Assembly (NCBI GenBank): GCA_016235125.1
Contig: JACRLZ010000004.1
Coordinates: 372,001 to 436,000, forward strand
Length of the DNA: 64,000 nt
Reading direction: 5' to 3'
From: Sphingobacteriales bacterium
GTDB taxonomy: Bacteria > Bacteroidota > Bacteroidia > Chitinophagales > Chitinophagaceae
Part shown: positions 9,738-17,998 of the stretch, piece after piece
Layout of the letters: each line of letters begins with the position of its first letter
Position numbering within the stretch: position 1 is the first letter of the stretch
Position numbers and translations under genes: made by a program
Notes under the pieces: model-generated
The model's input: only the letters and a program-made list of their open reading frames with translations
Databases searched by the model: none
Told to the model about the DNA's origin: nothing

Positions 9738-10331
9738 CTATTCATTTTTTAGCTTAACAACTTTCCCATTTTCAAGTCTATATTTTTCGCAGGTTTTCCC
9801 GCAAGCAGCAATATTGTTTTTATCAAAGATTAATTTTTCTCCGTATTCGCTTACCCAACCTGCATGCTGTGCCGGGTTTCCCATAACCAATGCATATGGC
9901 AATACCGGTTTTGTGACCACAGCGCCTGCTCCAATAAATGCATATTCACCAATCTCGTTGCCACATACAATGGTGGCATTGGCTCCAATGCTGGCTCCTT
10001 TTCGTACCAGGGTTTTCATGTATTCATGTTTACGGCTTACAACGCTGCGGGGATTAATGACATTGGTAAACACCATGGAAGGACCGAGAAATACATCGTC
10101 TTCACAGATCACTCCTTCATATATTGAAACATTATTCTGCACTTTTACATTATTACCCAGACGTACCTTATTCCCCACATAAACATTCTGGCCTATGATA
10201 CAATTTTCACCGATCACTGCTTGGGGCATGATATGGCTAAAATGCCAGATCTTACTGCCGGCGCCAATGCTGCAACCTTCATCAATAACGGCGGTGGGGT
10301 GGGCAAAATATTCTTTATCAGCCATTCGCAA
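9738..10331 (-). CDS. WbpD/WlbB-like sugar N-acetyltransferase
   Basis: 197 codons, a left-handed beta-helix protein. [20 protein letters not shown], then [16 protein letters not shown], and [15 protein letters not shown] follow the WbpD/WlbB order; these enzymes N-acetylate the 3-amino group of a UDP-2-acetamido-3-amino uronic acid. FdtC/QdtC enzymes acting on dTDP-3-amino sugars are close relatives, and with RmlA and RmlB in the same locus that alternative is open. It overlaps the start-side neighbour rmlA by 14 bp. An acetyl-CoA-dependent cytosolic enzyme in either case. Confidence 0.82.
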   Translation of the reverse strand: MRMADKEYFAHPTAVIDEGCSIGAGSKIWHFSHIMPQAVIGENCIIGQNVYVGNKVRLGNNVKVQNNVSIYEGVICEDDVFLGPSMVFTNVINPRSVVSRKHEYMKTLVRKGASIGANATIVCGNEIGEYAFIGAGAVVTKPVLPYALVMGNPAQHAGWVSEYGEKLIFDKNNIAACGKTCEKYRLENGKVVKLKNE

Positions 10332-11181
10332 TTTTTTTCAGGTATTCGCCATAACCGCTTTTGGATAATTCAGCAGCCAATTGTAATAATTGTTCTTTGG
10401 ATATAAATCCATTCCGGTAAGCCACTTCTTCTACGCAACCGATCTTTGTTCCCTGTCTTTTTTCGATCACCCTTACAAACTCGCTGGCATCACTGAGTGA
10501 TTCAAAAGTACCGGTATCCAGCCATGCCGTTCCCCTGTCAAGTACAGCCACTTTCAGTTTTCCCCTGTTCAGGTATTCTTTGTTTACGTCAGTGATCTCA
10601 AATTCGCCTCTTGCGGATGGTTTCAAATTTTTTGCGATGCCCACTACTTCATTATCATAAAAATAAAGACCGGGTACTGCGTAATTTGATTTCTGTTGTT
10701 TGGGTTTTTCTTCAATGCTCACCGCATTCATATTCCTGTCAAATTCCACCACGCCATATCGTTCAGGATCCGAAACCTGGTAGGCAAATACATATCCGCC
10801 ATCCACATCAGTAAGTGTTTGCAATTGTTTGTCGAGCCCTGTGCCATGAAAAATATTATCGCCGAGTATCAATGCTACCTTGTCTTTCCCGATAAAATCG
10901 GCCCCGATCACAAATGCCTGAGCCAACCCGTTGGGCACCGCCTGTACAGCATATTCAAACCTGCAGCCAAGCTGGCTGCCATCACCCAACAATCTTTTGA
11001 ACTGTGCATTGTCTTCCGGTGTTGTAATGACAAGAATTTCTTTTATACCCGCCATCATCAATGTTGAAAGCGGATAATAGATCATGGGCTTATCATAGAT
11101 CGGCATCAATTGTTTTGAAATAGCCTTTGTAATGGGATACAGTCTTGTGCCGCTGCCGCCTGCTAATATGATACCTTTCAT
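10318..11181 (-). CDS. rmlA: Glucose-1-phosphate thymidylyltransferase
   Basis: 287 codons, the usual RmlA length. [18 protein letters not shown] is the nucleotide-binding start; [19 protein letters not shown] and [10 protein letters not shown] are RmlA signatures. It condenses glucose 1-phosphate with dTTP to dTDP-glucose, the first step of dTDP-rhamnose and dTDP-amino sugar synthesis. rmlB is two genes upstream in the transcript. RmlC and RmlD are not visible, so the end product need not be rhamnose. The neighbouring four-helix-bundle gene separates it from rmlB, which is unusual for this pair. Confidence 0.95.
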   Translation of the reverse strand: MKGIILAGGSGTRLYPITKAISKQLMPIYDKPMIYYPLSTLMMAGIKEILVITTPEDNAQFKRLLGDGSQLGCRFEYAVQAVPNGLAQAFVIGADFIGKDKVALILGDNIFHGTGLDKQLQTLTDVDGGYVFAYQVSDPERYGVVEFDRNMNAVSIEEKPKQQKSNYAVPGLYFYDNEVVGIAKNLKPSARGEFEITDVNKEYLNRGKLKVAVLDRGTAWLDTGTFESLSDASEFVRVIEKRQGTKIGCVEEVAYRNGFISKEQLLQLAAELSKSGYGEYLKKIANG

Positions 11182-11184
11182 TTA

Positions 11185-11216
11185 TTTCAGGTTGAGGTTG
11201 AGATTAAGGTTAAGAA
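11185..11216. repeat. GGTTGAG-rich repeat, left copy flanking the four-helix-bundle gene
   Basis: The plus strand reads TTCAGGTTGAGGTTGAGAT and then TAAGGTTAAGAA. It is an imperfect run of the 6-7 base unit GGTTGAG/GGTTAAG. The reverse complement of the stretch at 11598-11625 is nearly the same sequence, so the four-helix-bundle gene lies between inverted copies. A looser run of the same unit occurs at 9680-9715 downstream of the WbpB-like gene. Confidence 0.7.
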
Positions 11217-11569
11217 GAGAGGCCTTTGATAATTTTGTTAAGTTCCTCAACTACTTTTTTACATTTATTTCCAATCTGGGTTATTTCAACTTCAGTATAA
11301 TATCCAACCATTAGTCCGCATAAAAGATGACTTCTTACTTCACCGGCGCTACCTCTTGAATAATAATAAAAATTTATCTTGTCTTTTTTATGTCCTCTTC
11401 CAAAACCCTCTGCAATATTCCCGGCTATGCTGACTGCTGCATCTCTTGACTGGCTACACAATGCATAGTCTTCTCTTTTAGGAAGTTTTTCTGTCAACTC
11501 ATATACTTCTTTTACAATCTCCATCGCAAGCTGCCAAACCGGCATTTCTGTAAAATCATGATAAGGCAT
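11210..11569 (-). CDS. Four-helix-bundle protein (23S rRNA intervening-sequence protein family)
   Basis: 119 codons. FTEMPVWQLAMEIVKEVYELTEKLPKRE at the start and IAGNIAEGFGRG in the middle are diagnostic of the four-helix-bundle (TIGR02436 / S23) family, first seen as proteins encoded in intervening sequences of 23S rRNA and also related to the avd accessory proteins of diversity-generating retroelements. The function is unknown; a nucleic-acid-binding role is suspected from relatives. It sits between rmlA and rmlB, an unexpected place, and is bordered by inverted GGTTGAG-type repeats, which suggests it arrived as a cassette. Confidence 0.85.
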   Translation of the reverse strand: MPYHDFTEMPVWQLAMEIVKEVYELTEKLPKREDYALCSQSRDAAVSIAGNIAEGFGRGHKKDKINFYYYSRGSAGEVRSHLLCGLMVGYYTEVEITQIGNKCKKVVEELNKIIKGLSS

Positions 11570-11597
11570 ATCTATTTTTTACTCTTCCTCTACGTCT

Positions 11598-11625
11598 CAA
11601 CCTTAACCTCAACCTCAATCTTATC
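11598..11625. repeat. GGTTGAG-rich repeat, right inverted copy
   Basis: The plus strand reads CTCAACCTTAACCTCAACC followed by TCAATCTTA, which on the minus strand gives the same GGTTGAG/GGTTAAG units as at 11185-11216 but in opposite orientation relative to the plus strand. Together the two copies bracket a 380-bp segment with the four-helix-bundle gene. The right copy runs into the last codons of rmlB (stop at 11621). Confidence 0.7.
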
Positions 11626-12697
11626 TTCCATCCCTTTTGGAATACTGTAGTTCATAATAGTTCTGATACTCCCCCGAAGTAACATGCTTCAGCCAATCTT
11701 CATTTTGCAAGTACCAGTCTATAGTTTGCGAAAGTCCTTCTTCAAAGGTAACAGATGGTTTCCAACCTAATTTTTTATTGATCTTTGAAGCATCGATGGC
11801 ATATCTCCTGTCATGCCCCGGGCGGTCTTTTACATAGGTGATCAGCTTTTCACTTGTACCCGCCCTGTTTCGCAGTTTTTCATCCATGAGTTTGCATAGC
11901 AGTTTTACGAGGTCAATATTTTTCCATTCATTGAAACCCCCGATATTATATGTTTCTCCTTTATTCCCCCTGTGGAATATCAAATCAATGGCTGCTGCAT
12001 GGTCTTTTACATACAGCCAGTCTCTTGTGTACAGTCCATCGCCATAAACCGGAAGTGATTTTTTATGGATGATATTATTGATAAAAAGTGGGATAAGTTT
12101 TTCGGGAAATTGATTGGGGCCATAATTATTGGAGCAATTGCTGATCACAATGGGTAAAGCATAGGTATCAAAATAGGCCTTTACAAAATGATCGCTGGCT
12201 GCTTTGGATGCACTGTAGGGTGAATGTGGATCATATTTGGTTTCCTCAGTGAAAAAACCGGTTTCACCCAAAGCCCCATATACTTCGTCGGTGGATACAT
12301 GGTAAAACAATTTGTTCGCAAAATTATTATTCCAGCTTTTCTTTGCCGTATTTAAAAGATTTACAGTGCCAATAACATTGGTGTAAACAAAATCAAGCGG
12401 TGAAAGGATGGAGCGGTCCACATGGCTTTCCGCAGCAAGATGAATTACTGCATCCGGTTGATAGGTTGAAAATATTTTTTCTATCTCATCTGTCTTTAAA
12501 ATATCCGCTCTTTCAAAAAAATAATTGGGAGACTTTTCAATATCCCGGAGATTTTCAAGATTACCGGCGTAGGTTAATGCATCAAGGTTTACAATCCGGT
12601 AATTGGGATATTTTGTTACAAACAACCGTACTACATGAGAACCGATAAAGCCTGCTCCCCCGGTGATAATGATAGTCTTGTCCTGTTGATTGGTCAT
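11621..12697 (-). CDS. rmlB: dTDP-glucose 4,6-dehydratase
   Basis: 358 codons. IIITGGAGFIGSHVV near the N-terminus binds NAD; HLAAESHVDRSI, YHVSTDEVYG (catalytic Asp-Glu), and PYSASKAASDH (catalytic YxxxK) follow in order, and TRDWLYVKDHA and the RPGHDRRYAID end are RmlB-specific. It converts dTDP-glucose to dTDP-4-keto-6-deoxyglucose. Together with RmlA this feeds deoxysugar or amino-deoxysugar synthesis for the polysaccharide. The last few codons overlap a GGTTGAG-type repeat. Confidence 0.95.
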   Translation of the reverse strand: MTNQQDKTIIITGGAGFIGSHVVRLFVTKYPNYRIVNLDALTYAGNLENLRDIEKSPNYFFERADILKTDEIEKIFSTYQPDAVIHLAAESHVDRSILSPLDFVYTNVIGTVNLLNTAKKSWNNNFANKLFYHVSTDEVYGALGETGFFTEETKYDPHSPYSASKAASDHFVKAYFDTYALPIVISNCSNNYGPNQFPEKLIPLFINNIIHKKSLPVYGDGLYTRDWLYVKDHAAAIDLIFHRGNKGETYNIGGFNEWKNIDLVKLLCKLMDEKLRNRAGTSEKLITYVKDRPGHDRRYAIDASKINKKLGWKPSVTFEEGLSQTIDWYLQNEDWLKHVTSGEYQNYYELQYSKRDGR

Positions 12698-13029
12698 TGT
12701 CTTATATGAACTCTGATGAAAACCACTGTGTTATTGTGAAGCCCGGAATATGATTCCCTTCCCTGGCTAACCTATTCCCCCAACGCTGCCCATTGGCCGA
12801 TGCCCATTCCGACCCTCCCGCCTTCAACTTCAATGATATCGGAGTTTGAAGTTGTTTCCATTTGCTTCCTGCAGGCATTAAACATGGACAGAGCATGGAG
12901 AAAGCATGGTGAAAGCATAGAGAAAGCATGGAGAGTGTATAAAAAGTGTTCCGGTAATAAACGAAATGTACCTTTAGTATAAGCCATTGCTGGTATTTTC
13001 ATCAAACTCGCAATTATGATACTCTGTAT
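12698..13029. other. 332-bp intergenic stretch with no convincing gene
   Basis: Between the epimerase gene stop (13030) and the rmlB start (12697). It holds a hairpin (CAACTTCAA at 12824-12832 against TTGAAGTTG at 12845-12853) and an 11-bp tandem repeat at 12881-12934. Open frames here are low-complexity translations of the repeat and lack family features. No clear TAnnTTTG promoter was found on the minus strand. Confidence 0.6.
12881..12934. repeat. 11-bp tandem repeat, four full units plus a partial one
   Basis: Units on the plus strand are GAGCATGGAGA, AAGCATGGTGA, AAGCATAGAGA and AAGCATGGAGA (12891-12934), preceded by a partial AACATGGACA (12881-12890). The unit length is not a multiple of three. 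It lies in the polysaccharide operon upstream of rmlB. Confidence 0.8.
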
Positions 13030-13986
13030 TTATACGGGTACTCTTTTTTGATACCATTTAAAAGTAAGTTTCAATCCTTCTTCCACCGAAACCTGTGGAT
13101 TGTATCCCAATAATTTTTTGGCTTTTGAAATATCAGCAAGACTGTGTTTTATATCTCCTTTCCGTTCCGAGCCATGTATTGCCTGCAGCGCTGACCCGGC
13201 TTCTTTCTTTAATATCTCAAATAATTGCTGCAAAGATGTCTGATGGCCACAGGCAATATTATACACCTGGTTTATTGCTTCTTTATTTGTTGCAAACAAA
13301 GACAGAAGATTAGCCTGCACCGCATTTTCAATAAATGTAAAATCACGGCTGTGACTTCCATCACCATTTATCGTTGGAGAAATGTTATTTAATAATGCTT
13401 CTGCAAAAAGTGGTATTACGGCAGCATAAGGCCCTTTCGGATTTTGTTTGGGGCCGAAAATATTGAAATACCTCAGCCCGATAAATTCCATATTGTACAA
13501 CTTTGCATATACCTGGGCGTATAATTCATTCACAAATTTTGTTACAGCATAAGGCGAAAGAGGATTGCCGATCTGCTCTTCTTTTTTAGGTAAAGCCGGA
13601 TGATCCCCGTAGGTGGATGAACTGGCAGCATAAACTATCCGTTTGATATTTTTTTCTTTGGCCGCGGTAAAAATATTCAGAGTGCCTGTTATATTAACAG
13701 CGTTTGTAGTAAGCGGGTCATTAATTGAACGAGGAACAGAACCTAAGGCAGCCTGATGTGAAACAAGATCAATATCGGCGCAGGCATTCAAACAAACAGC
13801 GTAATCCCTTATGTCGCCATTAATAAACTGAAAATGGGGATGACGAATAAATTCAGAAATATTATTCATTGAACCGGTAGAAAGATTATCAAGCACCCTT
13901 ACCAGAGACACCCTTTCATCGTTCAACAATTTTTCTGTGAGATTAGCGCCGATAAACCCGGCGCCACCTGTAATTAAGATCCTCAT
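13030..13986 (-). CDS. UDP-hexose/UDP-HexNAc 4-epimerase, WbpP/TviC-like
   Basis: 318 codons. ILITGGAGFIGANL binds NAD; HQAALGSVPRSI is the signature of the WbpP/TviC/Gne branch that prefers N-acetylated UDP-sugars; YAASSSTYGD and SPYAVTKFVNE provide the catalytic Ser/Thr and YxxxK; LRYFNIFGPKQNPKGPYAAVIP follows. It should interconvert UDP-GlcNAc and UDP-GalNAc (or their uronic acids) for the repeat unit. It is just downstream of wzc (19 bp) in the operon. Confidence 0.85.
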   Translation of the reverse strand: MRILITGGAGFIGANLTEKLLNDERVSLVRVLDNLSTGSMNNISEFIRHPHFQFINGDIRDYAVCLNACADIDLVSHQAALGSVPRSINDPLTTNAVNITGTLNIFTAAKEKNIKRIVYAASSSTYGDHPALPKKEEQIGNPLSPYAVTKFVNELYAQVYAKLYNMEFIGLRYFNIFGPKQNPKGPYAAVIPLFAEALLNNISPTINGDGSHSRDFTFIENAVQANLLSLFATNKEAINQVYNIACGHQTSLQQLFEILKKEAGSALQAIHGSERKGDIKHSLADISKAKKLLGYNPQVSVEEGLKLTFKWYQKRVPV

Positions 13987-14004
13987 TGTGAAAAACTATT
14001 ACTC

Positions 14005-16404
14005 CTATTTCCTTTTTGAACCAGTAAATATTTTCCTGATATCCAGTTTTGATACCAGCTTTTCGAAGAGGTTTTGCGGAGGGGTTTCTTCTTCATAGTA
14101 GCTTCCATAACCATAACCATAGCCATACCCATAACGTCCATAGCCATAATAACCATAGCCGGGTTTCAGTTTTACATCGTTGATAACAATGGATATCTTA
14201 GGAAGTTTTTGTCCAATGTAAAATTCGTCGATCAAAGCTATTTGCTTTTTAAATGTATGCCCCTGCCGAACGAGGTACAGGGTTGCATCAGAAAATTTGC
14301 TCAGCGTCATGGCATCGCTTACCATTCCCACCGGGGCTGTATCCACCAAAACAACATCAAAATTCTGACGAAGCCAGCTAAACATTTCTTCCACTTTAGG
14401 ACTGAGCAATAACTCTGCAGGGTTTGGCGGAATAGGGCCGCAGCCAAGTATAAAAAGATTTTCCTGGTCGGGCACCTGTTTTATTACATCTTCAAGCCTG
14501 CTCTTTCCTACAAGGAAATTGGTAATACCAGGCCCTTTTGAAATACCCAGACCTGACAGCAGTTTTGGTTTACGGATATCAAATTCCAATATGATTGTTT
14601 TTTTACCTGCCAAAGCAAGTACTGCTCCCATATTAGTTGTAACGTATGACTTTCCTTCTCCGCTGAAAGAAGATGTAACCAGTATTACAGATTTTTCAAT
14701 TTGATTTAAAATATACTGAAGATTGGAACGGATGATCCGGAACTGTTCAGCCACCATGCTTCGTGTGGTTTTATTAACCACCATTACATTTTTGGAATAA
14801 GAATGTCCGATCTCACCCAGAATAGGGGCAGCTGTGATTTTTTCAATGTCAAAACGGGTGGATACTTTATCATTCAACACCTCGCCAATGAAAATAAACA
14901 ACGCAGGTAATCCCAAACCGAGCAATACGGCCAGTATCCGGATTGCCTTCTTATTGGGTTTTACGGGTGTATTTGAAGGATAAGACCTGTCAATAATATT
15001 CGAACTGGAAATGGCAGAAGCCCGGGTTATAGCATTCTGCTCCCTTTGCTCCTGCAAAAACTTGTAAAGAGTTTGCAAAGCTTCCACATGTTGTTCAATT
15101 TGCAGCTGTTCTTTGGTTTTGCGGGGCATCCGGGTGAGCTGTGCCTGATTTTCCTCGTTCTTTTTCCTTAAGTCACCAACAGAATTAGACATAGATGCTT
15201 TTAAATTTTTCAGACTTTCCAGAATAAACACTCTCAACTTTTCTATTTGCGCCTCGCTTTCCTTTACCCTCGGATTTTCCGGTGGAATATTTGCTTCAAT
15301 TAGTTGCTGCCGTTCAAGCTGGGCCTTATTGTATCCGGTCACAAGTTCACCCAGTGTGACATCCTGAAGAGAAAATGCAGAAGGAACTTTACTGAATTCA
15401 TTTTTCTTATCAAAAAGATATTCTTTGAGCAAATCGGCTTTATTTATTTCTGATGTCAGTTGATTTATAAGATTATCTGATTCACTAAGCTTATCAAAAT
15501 AACTTCCAATTTGCAATTCAGGGTCAATAATATTGTTACGTTCTTTGTAGTCAAGCAATACATTCTGTACACTGTCTAACTCATGTCCTGTAACGCTTAA
15601 ACGGCTTTCAATAAATGAAAGGATCTTATCTGAGGTTTCTCTTTTTTGTTCAATGCTATACAATGCATATTCGGCCATTAATCCGTTTAAAATATCAGCT
15701 CCCAACTGCGGGTTGGGAGTCATCAGGCTTAACAGGAGAATTCCTGTTCCCGGTGTTTTGGGAGTAACTGTCAAAGCGCCTGCATAAACCCCCGCTGCAG
15801 CTGAAGAAGGGAGCCATGTGGCCTTAAACTCCCCGCTGGAAGCAATGAAATATGGATTTGGTGAAAGGCTGAATATGCCATTGGCATTCGCAAAAGTTTC
15901 ACCGAATGAAAATGTTTTTTTATCCCCATTGATACGGAACTGCCGTTCATTGATGAACCTGATACTTATACTAAATGAAACTGATGAATCAGAAATTTTT
16001 ATGACATTTAAAATAAAAGGTTTTTGCCTGTAGACATTTACTGTTTTGATTTTACCTATTGCATAATAGCTGAATTGCAGGTGAAGACTGTCAACCACCC
16101 TTTTCATAAGGGGTGTTGATTTTAAAACTTCGATTTCCGTTTGAATATTCTGTGCTTTATCATTGATAAATACATCCTCAAATTTATTGGTACCTCCCCG
16201 GTTAGTTTGTTCACTTTTAACAACCATCGATGACCCTACCCTGTAAATCGGTACGCTATATCGCAGGTATACATAAGCCCCGAGCAGCGTCAACGCCACA
16301 GATAATACGAAAAGCGGAAGAAAGCGTACATATTTATAAAACAAATCCCGGAAGCTAAGGCTCCATAGTTCACTCTTGTTACTATTATTGATCTGCTCCT
16401 GCAT
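14005..16404 (-). CDS. wzc: Wzc-like polysaccharide co-polymerase with C-terminal tyrosine autokinase
   Basis: 799 codons. Membrane helix 1 is at about residues 28-48 (FLPLFVLSVALTLLGAYVYL), followed by a large periplasmic Wzz/GumC domain with coiled-coil stretches, a second helix (IRILAVLLGLGLPALFIFIG), and a bacterial tyrosine kinase domain with Walker A TSSFSGEGKS, Walker A' LEFDIRKP and Walker B VVLVDTAP. The C-terminus has a tyrosine cluster rich in YGYG repeats, the autophosphorylation tail. It controls chain length and works with Wza to export the polymer across the envelope. wza is 26 bp upstream. Confidence 0.95.
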   Translation of the reverse strand: MQEQINNSNKSELWSLSFRDLFYKYVRFLPLFVLSVALTLLGAYVYLRYSVPIYRVGSSMVVKSEQTNRGGTNKFEDVFINDKAQNIQTEIEVLKSTPLMKRVVDSLHLQFSYYAIGKIKTVNVYRQKPFILNVIKISDSSVSFSISIRFINERQFRINGDKKTFSFGETFANANGIFSLSPNPYFIASSGEFKATWLPSSAAAGVYAGALTVTPKTPGTGILLLSLMTPNPQLGADILNGLMAEYALYSIEQKRETSDKILSFIESRLSVTGHELDSVQNVLLDYKERNNIIDPELQIGSYFDKLSESDNLINQLTSEINKADLLKEYLFDKKNEFSKVPSAFSLQDVTLGELVTGYNKAQLERQQLIEANIPPENPRVKESEAQIEKLRVFILESLKNLKASMSNSVGDLRKKNEENQAQLTRMPRKTKEQLQIEQHVEALQTLYKFLQEQREQNAITRASAISSSNIIDRSYPSNTPVKPNKKAIRILAVLLGLGLPALFIFIGEVLNDKVSTRFDIEKITAAPILGEIGHSYSKNVMVVNKTTRSMVAEQFRIIRSNLQYILNQIEKSVILVTSSFSGEGKSYVTTNMGAVLALAGKKTIILEFDIRKPKLLSGLGISKGPGITNFLVGKSRLEDVIKQVPDQENLFILGCGPIPPNPAELLLSPKVEEMFSWLRQNFDVVLVDTAPVGMVSDAMTLSKFSDATLYLVRQGHTFKKQIALIDEFYIGQKLPKISIVINDVKLKPGYGYYGYGRYGYGYGYGYGSYYEEETPPQNLFEKLVSKLDIRKIFTGSKRK

Positions 16405-16429
16405 TAAAGTTGTTGATTGTCCGTAACAG

Positions 16430-17200
16430 TTATTTGAAGATATTATATATAAAAGCAGCCGAAGTAATGAGACTCAGGGCAAAAGTTATTCGCTGTGCCA
16501 CCAATGACTGCTCTGCCTGTTTTGCTCTTTGTTTGGTCGGTTCTACCAATATCACATCATTCTGAACAAGATTATAGTAAGGTGAATTAAAAAGATCCTT
16601 TGACGACAGGTCTATGTATCCAATTTCTCTTTTACCGTTGGTCTCCCTAATAACCTTTACTGTATTTTTTTTCCCGTAATCTGTAATGCCCCCGGCTACT
16701 CCAATGGCTTCTAAAATGGTTAATCTCTCTCCCGGCACGGTAACTGACCCGATGCGGGCAACTTCTCCCAACATAGTTACCCTGAAATTTAAAAAACGGA
16801 TTATTACGGTAGGATCTTTCAGAAGTTCAACTGGCTGTGTCAGTCTTTTTTTTATTTCTGAAGCCAATTCCTGTTTAGTTAAACCCTCAGCATGAATGGC
16901 TCCCAATCTCGGGTATTCAATATTTCCAAAAGCATCAATTAAAAATCCTGTTGCGCCGCCTGTAGCAGAACCTGATGGCAGGTTGTAAATGGCATCAGAA
17001 ACTTCGGGCAATGTGCTCTTGCTGTACACCTGGATAGAAAGCAAATCATTTTTCTGAAAACGGAGTTCAGGCACTTTTACTTCTTCTTTTCCGGATGTGT
17101 CCACAACATTCTCAAGGTAATAGGGCACTCTCTTCTGAGTGCTGCAGGATACGCAATAAATTGCAGTAACAGCAAGCAGTAATATCCGGGTGAATTTCAT
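16430..17200 (-). CDS. wza: Wza-like polysaccharide export outer-membrane lipoprotein
   Basis: The start at 17200 gives a clean signal peptide, MKFTRILLLAVTAIYCVSCS, ending in a lipobox with Cys19; an upstream ATG at 17227 would add nine residues in front. VLEFRFQKNDLLSIQVYSKS-like sequence begins the Poly_export domain, followed by SLBB-type repeats (GNIEYPRLGAIHAEGLTKQEL; RVTMLGEVARIGSVTVPGE). About 256 residues, shorter than E. coli Wza. One C-terminal hydrophobic segment (ITFALSLITSAAFIYNIF). It forms or helps form the outer-membrane exit channel paired with Wzc. Confidence 0.92.
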   Translation of the reverse strand: MKFTRILLLAVTAIYCVSCSTQKRVPYYLENVVDTSGKEEVKVPELRFQKNDLLSIQVYSKSTLPEVSDAIYNLPSGSATGGATGFLIDAFGNIEYPRLGAIHAEGLTKQELASEIKKRLTQPVELLKDPTVIIRFLNFRVTMLGEVARIGSVTVPGERLTILEAIGVAGGITDYGKKNTVKVIRETNGKREIGYIDLSSKDLFNSPYYNLVQNDVILVEPTKQRAKQAEQSLVAQRITFALSLITSAAFIYNIFK

Positions 17201-17240
17201 TGATACGATTTTATTGTAAAACAGCAATAACTGCTGTCAA

Positions 17241-17753
17241 TCAGGTTTGGTTTTGCCGGGCTTGCGCCGAAGTTAATTTAGTTCTGTCAATATATGCCAC
17301 TAAGATATACCCAAGGCTGTCAATGGCTACCTTCACCATTTTATGCCGCACATCCAGCACTTTGCCTTCCTGATCCATTAATGTTCCGGCGGTAATGCGA
17401 ACCCGTTCGTTAACCCTTACTTCCATCGGCCTTGCTTCCACATTTTCGTATTCATCGAGAAATTTCTTAATAGCATTGATTTCCCTTTCTTTTATCACGG
17501 CCGGTTTGCCCTGCCAGTAAACAAAATTGATTGCCCCCGCAGTCATTCTTACCGCTGTACGGTTTTCATCATTCACTTTTACAAATACATAAGATTTGAA
17601 TAAAGGTTCTTCTACTATTTTTATCCGATCGCTCCATTTTCTTCGCACCTTATTCAAAGGGCAATAGCTTTCGAATCCCTTTTCCTGTAAGAGCTGATTT
17701 ACTTTCTTCTCCCACCTGGGTCGTGTATAAACGGCCAACCACCGAAGGCTCAT
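17241..17753 (-). CDS. UpxY/NusG-like transcription antiterminator
   Basis: 170 codons. WLAVYTRPRWEKKVNQLL at the start and LFKSYVFVKV are the NusG N-terminal (NGN) domain; the C-terminal half, with VRVNERVRITAGTLMDQEGKV, is a KOW-type domain. It is the first gene of the polysaccharide cluster, the position of UpxY proteins in Bacteroides, which let RNA polymerase read through the long leader into the capsule operon (family knowledge). The 245-bp untranslated region upstream fits such control. wza follows after 40 bp. Confidence 0.9.
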   Translation of the reverse strand: MSLRWLAVYTRPRWEKKVNQLLQEKGFESYCPLNKVRRKWSDRIKIVEEPLFKSYVFVKVNDENRTAVRMTAGAINFVYWQGKPAVIKEREINAIKKFLDEYENVEARPMEVRVNERVRITAGTLMDQEGKVLDVRHKMVKVAIDSLGYILVAYIDRTKLTSAQARQNQT

Positions 17754-17838
17754 GCAACTTTTTTTTCTGATGGCTTCGCCACCTCAATCACATAAATAAA
17801 ATTTACATGATTGGCATTCATTGAATTGGATCGAAATA

Positions 17839-17860
17839 TTACAGGCGACTTTTCCTGTAA
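17839..17860 (-). promoter_or_regulatory. Leader hairpin upstream of the antiterminator gene
   Basis: TTACAGG (17839-17845) and CCTGTAA (17854-17860) form a 7-bp stem with an 8-base loop in the presumed 5' leader of the polysaccharide operon, between the TATATTTG box and the antiterminator start. It could be a pause or recognition element for the UpxY-like protein, but that is inference. Confidence 0.4.
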
Positions 17861-17870
17861 ATAATCCCTG

Positions 17871-17898
17871 CAAATATAAGGGAAGATGTGAGTGGAAA
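17871..17898 (-). promoter_or_regulatory. Probable promoter of the polysaccharide operon
   Basis: On the minus strand TATATTTG (17871-17878) matches the Bacteroidota -7 consensus TAnnTTTG exactly. The -33 side is weak, TTTCC at 17894-17898 being the nearest T-rich element at slightly short spacing. It lies about 118 bp upstream of the antiterminator start codon. Confidence 0.5.
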
Positions 17899-17998
17899 GA
17901 ATATGAAATGCACAGATTTTGAGGGATTTATTCCCATTAGTTGATAAGTATTCTCACTTGGGGTTATTTCTTTTTGTATATCTGGCCTAATCAATTTT

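Noticed and set aside
12702..13005. ORFs rich in Cys, Phe and His in the intergenic region
   Set aside because: They translate the 11-bp tandem repeat and its surroundings; no start signal and no domain.
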